From: Balamuthia mandrillaris
Lineage: Eukaryota; Discosea; Longamoebia; Balamuthiidae
Length of the DNA: 50,000 bases
Direction: 5' to 3'
Assembly (NCBI GenBank): GCA_031835245.1
Contig: JAVKOQ010000244.1
Coordinates: 1 to 50,000, forward strand
Part shown: in pieces, positions 22,975-33,600 of the stretch
Layout of the letters: the number at the start of each line of letters is the position of its first letter
Numbering within the stretch: the stretch's first letter is position 1
Position numbers and translations under genes: made by a program
The notes under the pieces: model-generated
What the model was told of the DNA's origin: nothing
The model's input: the letters and a program-made list of their open reading frames with translations, nothing else
Database searches by the model: none

Positions 22975-24072
22975 ATGCTCCCGCTGGACAACAAGGGCCA
23001 CCCTCCCAACCACAACCGCCGGAACAACAACCGCAGCCACAGGACGAATAACAGTAGCTACACGCTATGGCGCCAGGTGGGCTCCGCCAAGGACCTCAAG
23101 TACCTCGCCCTCTTCGGCCAGGACGAGATCTGGGAGATCGAGTGCTGCTGCGGGCGCTACCGCTGGCTCGTGGGCTGCTGCAACTTTGAACGCTGCACGA
23201 CGGCCACGCTCCGCCGCTGCCTCTTCCCCCTCTCGCTCCTGCTGGGCCTCGTCCTGTTCTACCTCCTCCCCGCCCTCTTCTTGCCGCTACTCGGCTCCTC
23301 CTCCTCTCTGGCCTCTCCCTTGCCCGTACGACCGCGGTGGGGTACTCCCATGTGGCCGCCGGGTACCACGCGCGCCGACCAGATCCGCCTCTCCAACAGC
23401 CGGTTTTTCATCGCCATCAACCAACACTCCAACTCCCAAATATTTCCCGGTACTTTTTCTTCTCTTTGTTGCTATCTCATCTTCACCCTTTTTCCTTCTT
23501 GTAGTTTCTCTTTCTTTCTCCTTTATTTTCGTTCTTTCGTTCTACTTTTCTCACTTGTTTTTTCATATGGTTATGGGGCATAGACTACTTGGAGGAAACC
23601 ATCCGGCTGGTCTCCTTCCTTAAAGATCTCACCTCCGAAGCCGGAGCATGGTCTGCTTCTGCCACCCTCCAAAACGACGACGGCAACGAGGATTATGGCC
23701 CTCCAACCAACAGAACCTTCTCCTCCGTTGAGGCAGCGCCCATCTACCTGTCCATCTATGAGAGCGGCAGTCGGGACGAGACGCCCCTCTGGCTCGCCCT
23801 CATGGGGGTGGAACTGGAGAACCTGGGCGTGCCGCATCGCATCATCTCCGAGCCCACGGAGGAGAGAGGGCTGGACATGCATCGCATTGAGTTCCTGGCG
23901 CAGGTGAGGAACAAGGCCTTGGAGCCGTTGTATGACGGGCCGGAGGGATATTACGACCAAGTGCTGTTCATCAATGATGTGTTTTTCAAGGCAGAGGATG
24001 CCTTGCGGTTGCTAATCTATGGTATGTCTTTCTTTCTTTCTTTCCCTTTTTATTTGGGGCATTTGCTGAAAT

Positions 24073-24123
<51 letters not shown>

Positions 24124-24826
24124 CAAAACAGAAACAGACATGAGTTGCGGACTCGACTTCAACTACAACGGCGACCGAGACCACGCTGTGTTCTACGATA
24201 GCTGGGTCAGCCGCGACATCGCCGGCAATCCCTTTATTCCCACCGACTTCACCCTTGATGTGGAGGACCCTATCTCCAATCAACGGCTTCACCAGGGCAA
24301 AGCTTTCCCTGTCTTTTGCTGTTGGAACGGGATTGCTGCCATCAAGGCCGAGTGGTTCTATCGCGGCATTCGCTTTCGGCGGGGCTATTTCCAGTCACGC
24401 CTCCAGCAGGATGAGAAGAACAACTTCTTGCCGCAGGCCGTCAACCTCGAGTGCTCCGCCTCTGAATGCACTTTGCTTTGTTTGGACATTTGGCGAATGG
24501 CTTGGCAAGAAGAAGAGGAACCACAACAAGTTAACAACAAGAACGACAACGTGGCAGACAAGCAGATAGAGAAGAAAAAGAAAGAAGGCAAAAGAAGAAT
24601 CGCGAAAATAGTAGTAGATCCGCAGGTACGGGTGTACTACGAGAGAGACAAGCTCTTTGAGGAAGGCATATGGCGGAGGGTGGACCTCAACAACGATCAA
24701 CGGCTGCCCATCGACCGCAACATCACCTGGCCGAAGGAGCCGCCGCACAGCTGGCATTGCGCTGGCTTGGAGAACTCTTGGTATCACCCCGATAAACCGC
24801 CTGTGCAGGTTTTGACCATACCCTAA
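22975..24826 (+). CDS. GT69 (CAP59/CMT1-like) type II membrane glycosyltransferase
   Basis: Three exons: 22975-23449, 23584-24021, 24132-24826; 535 aa. A cytosolic basic N-terminus is followed by one transmembrane segment (LFPLSLLLGLVLFYLLPALF, about residue 83), giving a Golgi type II topology. The lumenal domain has the hallmarks of family GT69: FIAINQHSNSQIFP, APIYLSIYESGSRDETPLWL, LAQVRNKALEPLY, VLFINDVFFKAEDALRLL (the DxD-like acidic motif is within this segment), DMSCGLDFNYN and VFYDSWVSRDIAGNPF. The known fungal members, Cap59 and the alpha-1,3-mannosyltransferase Cmt1, act in capsule polysaccharide or glycolipid synthesis. Donor and acceptor here are unknown. A Lys/Glu/Gln insertion occurs near residue 430. 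ATG 22975 is the first in frame after a pyrimidine tract. Confidence 0.85.
24074..24120 (+). repeat. (CT)n microsatellite in GT69 intron 2
   Basis: An uninterrupted run of about 23 CT units occupying the centre of intron 24022-24131. Confidence 0.92.
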
Positions 24827-25507
24827 GCATTCGAATCGAGAAGAAGAAGAACAGAAGAAGAACAAGAAGAAAGAAAGAAGTGCTGTGTTTTATCGGATGA
24901 AGCTATTTATTTTATTTATTTATTATTTTAACAAGTAAGTGCCAAGGTTTGCACTTTTCCCCTTCCCCTTGCTTTCATGTTCGTTTCTTTGTCGCTCTGC
25001 AAAGGTGCCCATGGACATGAGAGAGAGGATAGCTGTGGGTGATATCGACATGAGCCAGGACAAGAGAGAGGACAACGGAGAGTACAGGAGAGAGGACGCT
25101 GTACAAGAGCTCGGACAGGAGCAAGACAAGAGAGAGGATAGCGGAGAGAGGAGGCAAGGCAGGAGCAGAGGACAGAAGAGGAGCGAGCTTCCAGACGTGA
25201 GCCAGGACAAGAGAGAGGACAAGGAGAGTAACCGACACAGCAGGCGAAGAAGGAGGGAGGACAGGAGCTAGGACAGGAGAGAGCGAACACAAACGATAGA
25301 GTGACAGGCAGACCGTATTTATTGCAGTCGGGTGTGGGTTACTGGCACACAAGGCAAGAAAAGAGAGAAAGAAAACAGAAGCAGAAAGCAGCCAAACACA
25401 CTACCGCCCACTCACTTCCCCTTTCTTTCACCTTTTTCTCCCCTCCTGTTACTGTTCCTTTTTTTTTGGTTGATTATTTATTTATTTATTTATTTTTACA
25501 TGTAACA
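24827..25507. other. Intergenic region with decayed purine-rich minisatellite
   Basis: No gene is supported. A 25-bp sequence starting TGAGCCAGGACAAGAGAG at 25051-25075 recurs exactly at 25199-25223, and a weaker version (GGAGCAAGACAAGAGAG...) lies between them near 25117. This suggests an old tandem array of roughly 70-80-bp units. Open frames on both strands here come from the repeats. Confidence 0.6.
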
Positions 25508-28240
25508 ATGAATCCCTCCGCAAAAGCGAAGAAAAGGAAGAAATCTTCGGCGGCTGACCCGCTGGGCAAACTGGGAGCTGGGCTGGACGCGTGGCAGCAG
25601 CAACTGACAGCTTTTCCCACGGCCGTAAGGGCCGCCTCCTCCCCCCGCGCTGCTTTTCTTTTGCACTCGGCTGCCTTGGGAAATGCCTTGGAGGCCCACC
25701 AGGAGAGCTGCAAACAGCTGCAACGACGGCTGCACGCCCTCACCGAACTTTATAACTTTCTGGTACCATTTTTCTTCTTCTTCTTCTCTCTTTTTCACTT
25801 TTTCTCTGCTTTGCCTACTGTTATATAGTATTTGTATCCTTTTCGTTTGTCTTTCATGCTTTCTTGTTGTTGTGGTTTTTGTTCTTGTTCTTGTTCTTGT
25901 TCTTCTTCTTGTTCTTCTTCTTGTTCTTCTTCTTGTTCTTGTTCTTGTCGTTGTTCTTCTTCTTCTTTCTTGTTTATCCTCCTCTTCTTCCTCTGATTCT
26001 CCATCTTTCTTTGTTGTCACTTTCTTTCGTTGTTATCGTTTCGTTCTTCTCAGATTTGCACGAGGAATGTATTGTAACTGTTTTTTGTTACATATGTAAC
26101 AGACCGAACATGAGGTAGGAGCGCAGCAGTTATCCGCTACTCAGATGAAGGGTGGCAAGCGGCCGCCACCACCCACTCCGTTGGAAGTTTATACAAGATT
26201 ATTGCCGTACTTAATGCCTCGACTGGAGGCTCTCCTTCAAGGTTCTTTGTATTTCTGCTGTCCTTCTCTTATTTCTTTTTCTCCATTCGTAATTTTTCTC
26301 TCTCTCTCTCTCTCTCATTCTTTCTTTCTTTTAACATTTCTTTTTAAAATTTACCACAGAGGAAGGGGGATCGCAAGAGTGCTTCGTAAAGAGTAATGCC
26401 AACAAGACTGAAGTAATTACAAAAGAGGGATCTAACACTAATGAAGTGGCAGCTGAAGGAACGATGACAATGGTACCAACATCGAAAGGTGTGGCTGTTG
26501 CTCGTTTGTTAGCGGAAGCGGTAAAAGTGACCAACAATGGCCGTTGCAACGAGTCTTTACTGCAGGACATACTGAGCAAGCCTCATTGGGCAAAGCATCC
26601 TGAACTCGTCGAACCTCTTATCAACCATTCCATGAACATGAATAAGGTTCGTTCATAGTTGTTCTCCTGCATTTCTGTTTTTTTTTTTGCCTTGTTATTG
26701 GTGTTAATGTTCTCTCTCGCTCTCTCATCCTTTTGTTATGTTACTTTTGTTTGTTTAAATAGCATTTGGCAAAGTGGATTCTTGCGTCAGAGCAGTGGGG
26801 CGTTAAACAACAACATGATTGGATACGAAGAGTATTGGAGGAGGGCAACGCCGACCGAGATGTCAGCAAGTTTGTCCTTTCTAAACCTCCTTTCTCCGAA
26901 GGACAACATGAATTCAAGGTTTGTCTTCTCCTTTTCTCTCCTTTTCTCTTCTCCCTTCTCTCAAGCAAAAAACTAAAGAAGAAAGAAAGCAAATCAGAAG
27001 GAACGGAAACTTCTGTCTAACACCATAAACAATAAAAATAGGATATCGTATTAAAGAGACGGTTAACAAAGCGATGTTTGGGAGAGAAGCTAAGCGGGGA
27101 CTTGAAAGAAGGCGCTGTCATCAAGACTTTTGAGCACAAGCTGAAAATCATCTCTTGTGGTGGCAAAGGCAACACCGGCGCTGTGTACAAAGCTACTGAT
27201 CAAAACGGACGGATAGTGGGCCTCAAGGTATCCTTGTTCTCCTCTCTTTCTTCGATCTTCTCTCGTCGTTCCTTTCTGTTCAGGCGCTTACTTAATCGTT
27301 GTGTCAAATTGAACTTTTCTATCGTGGTATGTTTAAACAGGTTTGTGTGAAATACGAGCCAGAACAAATCATATCGATGCAGCGAGAAAGCAAAAAAATG
27401 GAGTACTTGGCAGATCTGAATGTGGTTCCCTTCACCGCCATCCTCGAAGCCGGAGATGACTACGTCGTCAAAGAATGGGCTGAAGGCATCACTGGCCAAG
27501 AATGGTTTTCTCGTTGGGCAGCTGACTCTGATTCTTCGCCAAAACAACAAGAAGCCGGAAAAGAACAACAGAAGAGAGAACCAGCTTCGACCTCCGATCC
27601 CTCTTTTCGTAAGTTGGTGGCACTCTTTCGCAGCGTCGCTTCCAAAGGCATTTATTTGCAGAACTTTAAGCCTCAAAACTTGTTATGGGATGAGGAGAAA
27701 GGAGATTGGGTGGTCATCGACTATGGCGGGCACAAGACTGTCTCCGATTCTGACGAAGTCTTTGCCAAATACTGCGATAAGTTTGATCGGCTGTGGAATA
27801 AGAGGAAAGCGGTGGTGCCGCCTTTGGAGGAGCTCATTCGAAAGATGGAGCAAGAAATGAAGGAGGAGAAGGAAGGAGGAGGAGGAAAAGAAGCGCTGAA
27901 GAAGAATAGAAAGAAGGAGAAGGAGCAAAACGGAGTAAGCGCTGTTGTGAGCCAAGAAAATGGTACGCAGCTTTCTGCAGAGAAAAAGAAAGAAGGAAAA
28001 GAAAGAGAAGAGCGAAAAGAAGAAAACGGAGCAGCAACAAAGCAACAACATAGTGCTGAAGAACAGAATACTGACCATCACTCAAACAACAAAAAGAAGA
28101 GCGCAACAAAACAAGAGAAAAACAAGAAAACGGAAAAGAAGGCAAAAAGTCAAAACGAAAACGGAAAGGAAGCCAAAAGAAAGAACTCCAAAGCGACAAA
28201 AGCCAAAGCAACAAGCGGAAACGAAAACGGAAAAGCATAA
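25508..28240 (+). CDS. Divergent protein-kinase-like protein (probable pseudokinase) with Lys-rich tail
   Basis: Six exons: 25508-25762, 26103-26241, 26360-26646, 26763-26918, 27042-27227, 27341-28240; 640 aa. The N-terminal 270 residues are mainly helical and match no family I know. A kinase-like fold follows: glycine-loop-like IISCGGKGNTGAVYKA, IVGLKVCVKYEPE as strand 3, a hinge-like DDYVVKEWAEG, catalytic-loop-like LQNFKPQNLLW and VVIDYGG in place of DFG. The HRD aspartate aligns with Asn, so phosphotransfer is doubtful. DYG resembles the CK1/VRK group. The last 130 residues are Lys/Glu-rich and probably nuclear. Past the stop codon another reading frame stays Lys-rich to 28422. Intron 5 has an unusual GTATCCTT donor. 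The function is not known. Confidence 0.72.
25868..25972 (+). repeat. (TTCTTG)n tract in kinase-like intron 1
   Basis: TTCTTG and TTCTTC units within intron 25763-26102. The rest of that 340-bp intron is also pyrimidine-rich on the sense strand. Confidence 0.85.
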
Positions 28241-28480
28241 AAGAAGAAGGCGAAAAGGAGCAAGACGAAAACGATGACAAGCGGCCAAAGAAGAAACGAA
28301 AACAGGAAAACGGTGAAACGGTCATAAAGAAACAGAAGAAGACAAAGAAAAAGAAGACAAAGAAGCAAGCTGGTGGAACGGTCAAAAAGAAAAAGAAGAA
28401 AACAAAGAAGCAAGATGGCTAAGTGAAATAATGCATTCTTTTCTTTACAAAGCGAAGGAGAAACGTTAAAAAGGATGCAT

Positions 28481-28816
28481 TTAAACAAACTCGTCTTCAT
28501 CACTTAAAAGAGGGGAAGCATAGCCTATGCTGTTCACTCCTCTTCCTCCTTCTTCCTCTTCTTCTCCAGCCTCTTGTCCTGGTTTTAGTCTTTCTTTGCC
28601 TTTGTTCTTGCTGGTTGCTTTTTTGCCTCTTCCCTGTTTTGTCTTTTCGTAGTTGATGGTGAGAAAGCGAGTAGAGAGAAGAGAGCATCGAAGCCGAAGC
28701 AGAGAACGACAGAGAAAAAGAGAACAAGAGAAAGGAAGAACGAGATAGAACGAGAGGGAGAGAGAGTTGGTGAAGTACAAACGATGTGGGTGGAGGAGAG
28801 AGAGAGAGAGGAGAGC

Positions 28817-28854
<38 letters not shown>

Positions 28855-29534
28855 ACCGGCTCAACACTGTCTGTTGTGTCGCTGTCCGTTTTCTTTCTCT
28901 TGTTTCCCCTTTGAGCCTGCCTCCGTTCCTCCGAGGCTTCAGCCAGACTCTCCAACTTTTGTGTAATATACGAATGCTGCACACACAACGAAATAGGTGC
29001 GTAAGAGAGGCGCAAGCCTGTGCTATAAACACAGGAGCACATAAAAGAGAGAGACGTGCGTACCAAAGTTTTGCTTTTACGAGCACATAGTCTCACACTT
29101 AAAAGAGAATGAGAGAGAGAGAGAGAGAGCAGAGGAGCAGAGGAGCAGAGAACGGAAGAGAAGGGAAGAAGCATAGAAGTGGGGGCGGGTGAGAGAGAAG
29201 TTGGTATGTTTTTTGGTTTTTTGAGTTTCCGCGCAAACAAACAGCAACGTACTCTTCCGGCTGTACAGTGGTTCGTCGTGCATGGTGACAAAAGCTCTCC
29301 AAATCTTGTGCAAAGGAAGCTGCACGATGGACGGATTAGCCAGCAACAAAAAAAAAGATGGAAAGAGAGGTTTATATTAAGCGAACCTGTGTAGTTTAAG
29401 AAAAGCTCGGTGAGGGTAGCCACGCTCTGTCTACTTACGCTCATACCAAGCTTGTCTCCTTCGGCTGCAGCTATCTTGGCCACGAAAAAGTGGGCCGAGG
29501 CTTTCTTCTTCCGCGTTTCTTCGGCGTCCGTCAT
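28481..29534 (-). CDS. CENP-S / MHF1-like histone-fold protein
   Basis: Five exons: 29534-29387, 29319-29253, 29097-29064, 28976-28857, 28642-28481; 176 aa (human CENP-S is 138). The histone fold aligns through its length: AHFFVAKIAAAEGDKLGMSV as helix 1, SRQSVATLTELFLNYTASFA into helix 2, DLESFCHHARRTTVQPEEDV (family DLEMFARHAKRTTINTEDV), then RLCARKSKTLHSYITQKLES as the last helix. CENP-S pairs with CENP-X; the tetramer binds branched DNA, works with FANCM in fork repair and sits at kinetochores. A basic then acidic extension (EEEEEGG, SDEDEFV) is extra. The last intron's acceptor could be at 28643 or 9 bp further in; both keep frame. No CENP-X gene is seen in the window. Confidence 0.9.
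28797..28852 (-). repeat. (GA)n tract in CENP-S-like intron 4
   Basis: GA on the plus strand, CT on the sense strand, beside the donor of intron 28856-28643. Confidence 0.9.
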
Positions 29535-30360
29535 CTTCCTTCTTCCTTTGGGCTGCTTGGACGGATTCCTTGGCCCCTCGGTTTTGTCGACATCTTCGGC
29601 TGAGCAGGTTTCTCTGGCTCTGGATTTCTCCCTCTCCTGTCCTGCTCTCTCTCTCTCTCTCTCTCTCTCCCTCGCTCTCTCTCTCTCTCTCACTCTCTCT
29701 CTCTCTCTCTCTCTCGAGTAGAGGCAAAGGATTGCATTTGAACGACAAGCATCCATTTCTCTCCTCTGTCTCTCAGAATTTGAGCTTCCTTCTTGGAAAT
29801 GCGACGCGTCCCTTGTGGTTGGCGGGACATCGCGCGAGGAGCACAGCGGAACGACGCAAAAACGGAGAGAGAACATGCCGTCGTCCATTTGCAATGTAGC
29901 TTCCCGCCATTTCATTCGTTTCGCCGGTAGAGGAGATGTTTGCCCTCAGAGCGAATTCCCTCTCTCCTCTGCCCTCATTGTGATGGCAGGTGAGAAGGTT
30001 ATCTCGATGCACGCATCGGGGGGGGGGGGGACCTTTTGGTCTTTACCGATGCTCGCAATCGCAACCCAAGCGTTTGTTTATAGGTGGTGGAGGGCGTATC
30101 CAGGCAAAAAAAATTCAAAAAAAATGGTTTGATCTGCGCCCCGCAGAAAAGGAAAGGCATCGTTGCCAGGTCACTCCATAAAAGGAGGCGTACATGACGT
30201 GGCATAACATAAAAGGATAAACAAAACTAATTTTATTCCATTTTAAGATATATGTCGACGAGAGACAAAAAAAACCGTTTCTGGACCATATCGGTGCGCC
30301 GCTCTCTCCCGACGCTCGCAATGGCAACCAAAAAATAAATAAAAGAAAAATAAAGAGTGG

Positions 30361-30438
<78 letters not shown>

Positions 30439-30611
30439 CCAAGCTTCTTTCCCGTCACCGGGCGTTGCTCTTGTGGGAACGGAAGCGCGGAGGGCGCCAA
30501 GTTCGATTGGGGCAAATAAACCAATTTTTTTTTTTGCCAGGGGCGCTGACAAAGAAATAGGAAAACCGTTTTCAAGTTACAAATACTACTTGGTTTTCAC
30601 CAGGGGCAAAC
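29535..30611. other. Divergent intergenic region with microsatellites and a short direct repeat
   Basis: It lies between the CENP-S-like and RasGEF starts. It contains (CT)n at about 29645-29715, a run of 13 G near 30018-30030 and (GA)n at about 30364-30436. A roughly 25-bp imperfect direct repeat (core GCTCGCAAT) lies at 30044-30068 and 30307-30331. A TTGTCGAC octamer lies 50 bp upstream of the CENP-S start. Open frames here span the repeats and are not convincing genes. Confidence 0.6.
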
Positions 30612-33600
30612 ATGACAAGTTTGTTGGAAACCAAAAGTAGGTGCAAGTGGGTGTTTATGTTGATGTTCTCTTGCTTACAAGCTTGTTTATTGTTGTTATT
30701 ATGGTTTTAACAATCTGAAGGAGAAGAGGACAATACGCAGCAAACTTCCAGAGACAGCCGGAAGGGAGGCACCCTGCAGGAACTTTTCGAGTGGGTTGCA
30801 GGGAGCACCCCTCCTTCTGTACAATTTACTCCTTATCCTGGTCTGTGCTTTTCATTTCTTGTTTCTGTTGCCTCTTCTTCTCGTTCTTCGTCTTTCGCTT
30901 TCTTTCTCCTGTAAACATTCAGGTTGACAAGAACAAACACCAAACAAACAAAAAAGGCCACTTGTATACCTTTCTCTGCACTTATCGTGAATATGCTCAA
31001 ACCTCCGAACTTGTAAACTTATGGATAACCGCGTACGTTTCCTCTCCTCCGCCTTCTTCGTCTTCTGCTTGTTCTCGCTTTCCACTTCTTCTTTATTCTT
31101 TCTAACAACGGATTTAAAAGCTACGAGAAGGCACACCAAAGAGGCAACGCAAACTACAAAAGACAGCTGTACCAGTTTCTAAAGTATTGGGTGGAAAACT
31201 TTTTCGAGTGCGACTTTAGGGCACGCTCCTCCGCCACTTCTCTCCTCGCCTTCATCAGTCGGAACCTTCCCAAAGCCGAAGCCAACGACATCAAACTTGC
31301 CTTTGTTAAAGTATGCTTCTTTCCTTCGGGCCTCGTTTCTTTCTTTTGTTGTCGTTTCTTTCTTTTTAGTGCACTTAATGAAAGCGTTAACGAACACAAA
31401 TATAAAAACAGAATCCAACACAACACAAAAGCGCAGGGCTGGTCAGCCCTATCAACATCAAAAAGGCGTCCAGCCACAACGTGGCCGCCCTCAACCTTCG
31501 CTCCGCCGCTCCCAATCACCTGCACCTCCACCATTCTCACGATGACTCGGTTCTCCACAACGGCCGTCTTCAAAACCCGGGTGGGCACCGCAACAGCAGC
31601 TCCGAGGACGCCTCTTCGCACCTGTTCAGCCCTCCTCCCTCTCCTTGTTCTGCTTCTTCGGGCCGAGCCTCTCTTTCTGCTTCTCAGATGGCTTCGCCCT
31701 CACCTTGTAAACTCACTGCCAGTTCTGCTTCGTCTTCCTCTCCTGCTGCTACAGAGACAACAACACATCCCTCTTCGACTTCTTCATCGACAACGACCCC
31801 ACAAAACACGAAAACGAAAACGGTTGGCTTCTTCGACACTTACAATGACTATGTCTTTCTAGCCGATGTCTTCTCTGCCTCTCAAATAGCTGTTCATCTC
31901 ACCCTCATAGAATACGGTAATGATCTTGGTCTCTCCTTCTCTACTTCTTTCCTCCTCCCCTTCTTTCCTCTTTCTCCTTTGGCTCACCATGAACTTTGCA
32001 AAACAGAGTATTACTCCAAGTTAACAATACCCGAGTTTCTCAACGTGAAATGGCAAAAGTCAAACAAAGAGGAGCTAGCGCCAAACATAGTGGCTTTGAC
32101 GCAGCGCTTCAACCAGGTTAGCTTTTGGGTGGCCACGGAGGTGGTCGCAGCGCCCACGCAGAAGCATCGCTCCGATGCCTTGAAAAAGTTTATTCGAGTT
32201 GCAAAGGTTTTTCTTTCCTTTCTTTTGCTTTCTGCTGTTCTGCTTGCTTATGCTCTTTTCATACTTTGGTTCTTACGCGCGTTCAACGACACTAGAAACT
32301 GCACGCCCTGCACAACTTTAACTCAGTAATGCAGATAGTAGCTGGCCTTAACAACTCCTCTGTGCAGCGACTCAAGTCACTTTGGAATGTTTGTCTTTCT
32401 GCTTTCTGCTGTTCTGCTGTTCTGCTTTCTTCTTTCTTCTTTCTTACCTTTATTTTAAAAAAAACAAAAGGGGCTTCCCTCCCAGTTGGTGGCAGACTTC
32501 GAGGCATTGGACGAGCTGATGAGTCCCAACTTCAACTTTAAGAATTACAAAGAAGACCTCAAGAACAGCGAGCTACCTGCCATCCCTTACATTGGTACTC
32601 TCCTCTACTCGTGCTCTCTTCTTCTGTTCTCTTACAAAGAAATGAACACGACAACATTGTAGCTCCAATACTTCGGGACTTGACATTCACGTACGACGCG
32701 AACGCCCTCTATCTCTCTCCAGGATGCATAAACTTCGAGTTCATGGAGTTGGTAGGCAGCCAAATACAGGAGGTTCAAAAGTACCAGAAGGTGGGATACA
32801 GTCTCCCGGTGGATCCTTCTGTTTATTACCACTTGAAAAGTGTTCGACCTATTATGGATGAGGAGATCCTTCGCAAGTTCTCTTTGTTGGCAGAACCTCA
32901 CAGAGACGCTTCTTTGTGGCCTTCCAACATCATCTCTTCTTCTTCTTCTTCTTCTTCTTCTTCTTCTTCTGCTTATGCTCCCCCCAACAAGGAGAGAGCT
33001 CGACAGCATAAAGACAGAAAGATTCAACCTATGATTCCTGTTCCATTGTTAGCAAATGGAGAACAAAACGAAAGAGACCCGAAACAAGAAAGAGAGAGAC
33101 CATTAGGCAATGAAAGCGAATATGTAGCGTCGGCATCAACCTACGAAGGAAAAGATGACGGCGGAGAACCTGTCACTCCTCGAACTCCCAACACATCCTC
33201 CACTTCCGTTCCTCCTCTTCCTGCTTCGCCTTCTTCAATACCTCATAACACCAATATTTCATTTCTTTCTTCTTCCTCTCCCTCCAACTCTACTCGATCT
33301 CCCATTAAGCGAAGACAAGCTACATCGGAAGGAGCCATCCCTACCCCTCCTCCGTTACCCCCTCCTTCTTACTTCTCGTCTTTGACAACTTCCAACCTCA
33401 ATAACAGAAGCGCCCTTCCCTCACGACGAAGAGCTGCAAGTTTAGAAACTACAATTCACTGTACCATACGCGCTTCAACCCATACCTATGCTTCATCCTC
33501 TTCTTCTGCTTCCTCTTCCTCTTCCACGACTACCTCACCAATGTCATCTCCGATCTTCCTTCGGGACGCTTCTTCTCTATCTTCCTCTCCCAAAACATTT

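Noticed and set aside
28500-29915. Single 471-codon minus-strand frame across the CENP-S locus
   Set aside because: It reads through GA repeats and intron sequence; only parts coincide with real CENP-S exons, and these need splicing to align with the family.
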